Positions 5,486-8,289 of a DNA stretch of 8,289 nt are shown here, one piece after another. Every line of letters starts with the position of its first letter. The stretch's first letter is position 1. The notes below the pieces were generated by a model. That model worked only from the letters and a program-made list of their open reading frames with translations. It was not told the origin of the DNA and searched no databases. Source of the DNA: Pseudomonadota bacterium. Lineage in GTDB: Bacteria; Desulfobacterota; BSN033; WVXP01; G020346125. The stretch is taken from assembly GCA_030672465.1 (NCBI GenBank), contig DAOVGJ010000082.1, positions 1-8,289 of the forward strand. Direction: 5' to 3'. Made by a program: the position numbers and the translations under genes.

Positions 5486-8104
5486 CTACTTCTCCGCTTT
5501 GCTCTTTAGCTCGTTGAGTTTTGTCAAAGCCTCAATGGGCGTCATATTCTCGATATCGATTATGCGCAACTCCTTCCTCAGGGGGTCCTCTTGAGCTTGA
5601 AATAAATTCAATTGTGCAGCTCTTCTTGGAGATCCCCTTCCCTTCTCCTTCGCTATCTTTGGCATACCAATCTCATCCAGTTCGCTGCTCTCCAGATTTT
5701 TGAGAATCTCCCTTGCCCTATCAATGACTTGTTGCGGAAGGCCCGCCAATCGGGCCACCTGAATGCCATAGCTGCGATTGGTCGCCCCTTCCATGATCTT
5801 TCTTAAAAATACCACCTCGTCATTCCATTCCCTCACGGCGAAATTATAATTTCTGACCCTCTCCTTGGTCATGGCCAATTCGGTCAGCTCATGATAGTGG
5901 GTAGCAAACAGGGTTTTTGCTCCCAGCTTCGGGTGGTCATGGATATACTCCGCTACCGCCCAGGCGATACTCACCCCATCAAAGGTGCTCGTCCCCCTGC
6001 CTATCTCATCAAGAATGATCAGGCTTCTAGAAGTAGCATTATCCAAAATGTTGGCCGTCTCGACCATCTCAATCATGAAGGTACTTTTGCCCTGAGCCAG
6101 GTTGTCGAATGCACCCACCCGGGTGAATATCCGATCTACAAGCCCAATAGTCGCCTCACGGGTGGGGACGAAACTGCCAATCTGGGCCAGCATGACAATC
6201 AAGGCCACCTGCCTGAGATAGGTCGATTTACCGGCCATATTCGGTCCTGTGACGATTATCAACTGGTTTTCGCCACCATTCAGCCTCACATCGTTTGGGA
6301 CAAATCGCTCGCCCAGATCCGAGGTTTCGATCACCGGGTGGCGTCCATCGATGATGACGATTTCATCCCCTTCATTGACGATGGGCATCACATAGTCTAA
6401 GCGATCCGCGACCTCGGCCAGTGAAATGAGGGCATCCAACGTCGCTATGGCAGAGGCCGTGCGCTGTACCCGATGTGTCTGGGCAGATATCCCTTGGCGC
6501 ACTTCTTGGAACAGGTCATATTCAAGGCGGTTGATCCTCTCCTCCGCGCTGAGGATCTTGGATTCGTATTCCTTTAACTGTGGGGTGATGAACCTTTCAG
6601 CATTGCTTAAGGTCTGTTTCCTTATATAGTGGTCGGGGACCAGGCTCAAATTGCTCTTGGTTACTTCAACATAATAACCGAAAACCTGGTTAAATCGAAC
6701 TTTCAAGGAGTTAATCCCCGTCTTGGCCTTCTCCTCGGCTTCGAGCTGGGCGATCCACCGTTTCCCATCGCGTTTGACGGACCTCAACTCATCCAATTCC
6801 GGGTGGTATCCATCCTTGATCATTCCCCCTTCCCTTAGGCTGAACGGAGGGTCGTCGACGATGGATCGGCGAATGAGTTGGGCCACATCGGCTAAGACAT
6901 CCATTTCCCCTTCAATCTCGGCCAAAATCCCTCCCTCCATTTCCTTCATCAGATCTTTGATCCGGGGAAAGGAGTCTATGGACCTTATTAATCCTACGAG
7001 ATCCCTGGCATTGGCGCTCCCCATGGATATCCTGCTGATGAGCCGTTCAAGGTCAAAAACCTGCCTGAGACATTCCCTGAGCTCTCTCCTCTCGATCTTC
7101 TTCTGCTTCAACTCGGAAACACCCTCCAAACGGGCCCGAATTCGGTTCAGATCCAACAGCGGATAGTTCACCCACGTCCGCAGCCTCCTCCCTCCCATGG
7201 GGGTCATGGTTTCATCGAGAAGGCCGAGCAGTGATCCCTTCTTCTGCCACCCCATAACGGTCCGAGTGAGTTCAAGGTTTCTCTTTGTCGCCTCATCCAA
7301 GATCATGTAGTCTCCCACGCGATAGGGGAGCATCGAGTGGATATGCTCCAGGTTTATCCTTTGATTTTCCGTCACGTAGGAGAGGATAGCTCCTGCCGCC
7401 GAGATGGCGCTGGGGATATCATTCTTGAATAGATTTGTCGATACGTCCCCCTCTAATTGGCCTTTGATCAGGGCCTCGGCGTGCTCGAAACCATATGCAG
7501 AGTCGGGAAGGTAATTGAACAGTGCCGTTTTGAAGGTATCCCTGAGCCGATTGTGCCACCGGGTCGACCTAAAGCCTTCGGGGATAAGGATTTCCTTTGG
7601 TTCATTTCGAATGGCCTCTTCCAGCACGATATCGAAATTGGCGACCTGACATATTTTGAACTCCCCCGTAGAGAGGTCTAGGAAGCCCATGCCAAACCCG
7701 TTGCCCCCCTGAGCGAGGCCCATAAGGAAATTATTCTCCTTTGCCTCCAAGGTCTCGGGGTCATCGATCAGGCCCGGGCTGAGGACCCTGACGACCTCCC
7801 TCTTGACGAGACCCTTAGCCCCCTTGGGATCATCCACCTGTTCACAGATGGCCACTTTATAGCCCTTTCGTATCAACTTCGAAATGTAAGGCTGTGAAGA
7901 ATGCCAAGGAACCCCGCAGAGGGGAACGCTACCCTCTTGCCCCCTGTCCCTTGAGGTGAGGACTATCTCCAATTCCCTCGAGGCGATCTCTGCATCCTCG
8001 AAGAACATCTCGTAAAAGTCCCCCATTCTAAAAAAGAGGATAGCATCGGGATACTCCGACTTAATGCGCAAATATTGCCTCAACATGGGGGTTATCTTCT
8101 TCAC
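5486..8104 (-). CDS. mutS: DNA mismatch repair protein MutS
   Basis: This complete 872-residue MutS recognises mismatches and small loops and recruits MutL. The N-terminal mismatch-binding domain has FFRMGDFYEMF with the F30-x-E32 pair that inserts at the mismatch. Connector and core/lever domains run from about 120 to 430, with a clamp domain around 430-530. The ABC-type ATPase has Walker A TGPNMAGKST (619-628), the QGKSTFMIEM signature (671-680), Walker B LIILDEIGRGTSTFDG (695-710) and THYHEL (735-740). Residues 831-835, QLNLF, form a good beta-clamp binding motif, and the end (TPIEALTKLNELKSK) is the conserved C-terminal helical segment. The start is GTG 8104, giving KKITPMLRQYL in line with the family; ATG 8086 would cut this motif. 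The ribosome binding site is weak (GAG at 6 bases). It is the first gene of the cluster, and copy 2 of the mobile repeat begins 36 bases upstream. Confidence 0.98.
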   Translation of the reverse strand: MKKITPMLRQYLRIKSEYPDAILFFRMGDFYEMFFEDAEIASRELEIVLTSRDRGQEGSVPLCGVPWHSSQPYISKLIRKGYKVAICEQVDDPKGAKGLVKREVVRVLSPGLIDDPETLEAKENNFLMGLAQGGNGFGMGFLDLSTGEFKICQVANFDIVLEEAIRNEPKEILIPEGFRSTRWHNRLRDTFKTALFNYLPDSAYGFEHAEALIKGQLEGDVSTNLFKNDIPSAISAAGAILSYVTENQRINLEHIHSMLPYRVGDYMILDEATKRNLELTRTVMGWQKKGSLLGLLDETMTPMGGRRLRTWVNYPLLDLNRIRARLEGVSELKQKKIERRELRECLRQVFDLERLISRISMGSANARDLVGLIRSIDSFPRIKDLMKEMEGGILAEIEGEMDVLADVAQLIRRSIVDDPPFSLREGGMIKDGYHPELDELRSVKRDGKRWIAQLEAEEKAKTGINSLKVRFNQVFGYYVEVTKSNLSLVPDHYIRKQTLSNAERFITPQLKEYESKILSAEERINRLEYDLFQEVRQGISAQTHRVQRTASAIATLDALISLAEVADRLDYVMPIVNEGDEIVIIDGRHPVIETSDLGERFVPNDVRLNGGENQLIIVTGPNMAGKSTYLRQVALIVMLAQIGSFVPTREATIGLVDRIFTRVGAFDNLAQGKSTFMIEMVETANILDNATSRSLIILDEIGRGTSTFDGVSIAWAVAEYIHDHPKLGAKTLFATHYHELTELAMTKERVRNYNFAVREWNDEVVFLRKIMEGATNRSYGIQVARLAGLPQQVIDRAREILKNLESSELDEIGMPKIAKEKGRGSPRRAAQLNLFQAQEDPLRKELRIIDIENMTPIEALTKLNELKSKAEK

Positions 8105-8140
8105 CTTTACTCAACCCCAACGAAATGGAGCGATCAAGCT

Positions 8141-8289
8141 TGATGGTCTCGTAAAAAGTCATAAATCAGACGGCACAGTAAAAAGCTCCAGATGCAAGGC
8201 GCGCGAATCTTTAGGAATGAGGCGTACTTACCAGTACGCCGCAGTGACTAAAGATGAAGCGCAACGCCGCCCTTCGGCTTTGCTCAGGG
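8141..8289 (+). mobile_element. MITE-like element, copy 2 (149 of about 194 bp, cut by window edge)
   Basis: This copy lies in the opposite orientation to copy 1 and is identical to it at 148 of 149 positions. It begins with the terminal repeat TGATGGTCTCGTAAAAAGTC. The last 45 or so bases, including the other terminal repeat, should lie beyond the window. The upstream flank is AGCT, so a 4-bp duplication would predict AGCT just after the far end. The element occupies the region where the mutS operon promoter would be expected; the 36 bases left between it and mutS show no good promoter. No gene is seen within it: the one open frame has no start codon or ribosome binding site. Confidence 0.86.
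8207..8255. repeat. Central nested hairpin of element copy 2
   Basis: An inner perfect stem GGCGTACT/AGTACGCC (8221-8228 with 8233-8240) has a 4-base loop TACC. It is enclosed by an outer perfect stem ATCTTTAG/CTAAAGAT (8207-8214 with 8248-8255). Copy 1 has the same structure except for one broken pair at 1181. The element therefore folds as a strongly palindromic unit in RNA or single-stranded DNA. Confidence 0.8.

Noticed and set aside
5891..6400. Long plus-strand open frame antisense to mutS
   Set aside because: It is a shadow of the mutS coding sequence with no ribosome binding site or recognisable domains; the same applies to the other plus-strand frames over the minus-strand operon.
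8133..8144. 12-bp palindrome ATCAAGCTTGAT as an operator upstream of mutS
   Set aside because: It spans the junction between flank and element, so half of it comes from the terminal repeat. Copy 1 does not have it; a chance junction is the simpler explanation.
8141..8200. Outward-reading promoter within the element's terminal repeat driving mutS
   Set aside because: I looked for -35/-10 pairs on the minus strand here and found none with acceptable spacing (the best, TTTACT to TATGAC, has a 13-base spacer).
1071..8289. Composite transposon or integrative element bounded by the two repeats
   Set aside because: The enclosed genes are core genes (mutS, pcm, rpoS) in a conserved neighbourhood, and there is no transposase or integrase. 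The repeats are better explained as independent insertions.

Overview
The window is chromosomal bacterial DNA. Gene content and order (mutS, pcm, an nlpD-type lipoprotein gene and an rpoS-type sigma gene, all on the minus strand) point to a Gram-negative bacterium. A deltaproteobacterial (Desulfobacterota-like) origin is my best guess from the protein flavour and the repeat type, but the sequence alone does not prove it.

Layout. Bases 1-1043 hold the 3' part of a plus-strand major facilitator transporter whose start lies outside the window. It converges on a minus-strand gene (1060-1794) for an exported SH3-domain protein. A roughly 290-base non-coding stretch follows. It has a short degenerate 8-base tandem repeat and, at its right end, a near-consensus sigma-70 promoter with a strong ribosome binding site for a small exported protein of unknown function (2097-2414, plus). 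Everything from 8104 down to 2440 is one tightly packed minus-strand cluster, read in the order mutS, pcm, a TIGR00725/LOG-type nucleotide-binding protein, an nlpD-like LysM-M23 peptidase, an rpoS-like sigma factor and a small CxxC/CxxC protein. Gaps are 3-55 bases, so this looks like one operon joining mismatch repair, protein repair, cell-wall remodelling and a general-stress sigma factor. In E. coli the related order is surE-pcm-nlpD-rpoS with mutS on the other side of rpoS; here surE is absent and mutS leads.

The most notable signal is a mobile-looking repeat of 194 bp with 20-bp imperfect terminal inverted repeats. It is present twice in opposite orientation: complete at 1071-1264 and cut by the window edge at 8141-8289. 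The 149 bases that can be compared differ at one position. Copy 1 sits inside the 3' end of the SH3-protein gene with an apparent 4-bp target duplication (AAGG). Element plus duplication is 198 bp, exactly 66 codons, and the only one of six frames open through the whole element is the one in use. The protein therefore has a 66-residue repeat-encoded tail inserted just before its original last residue and stop codon. Copy 2 lies 36 bases upstream of the mutS start, where the operon's promoter would be expected.
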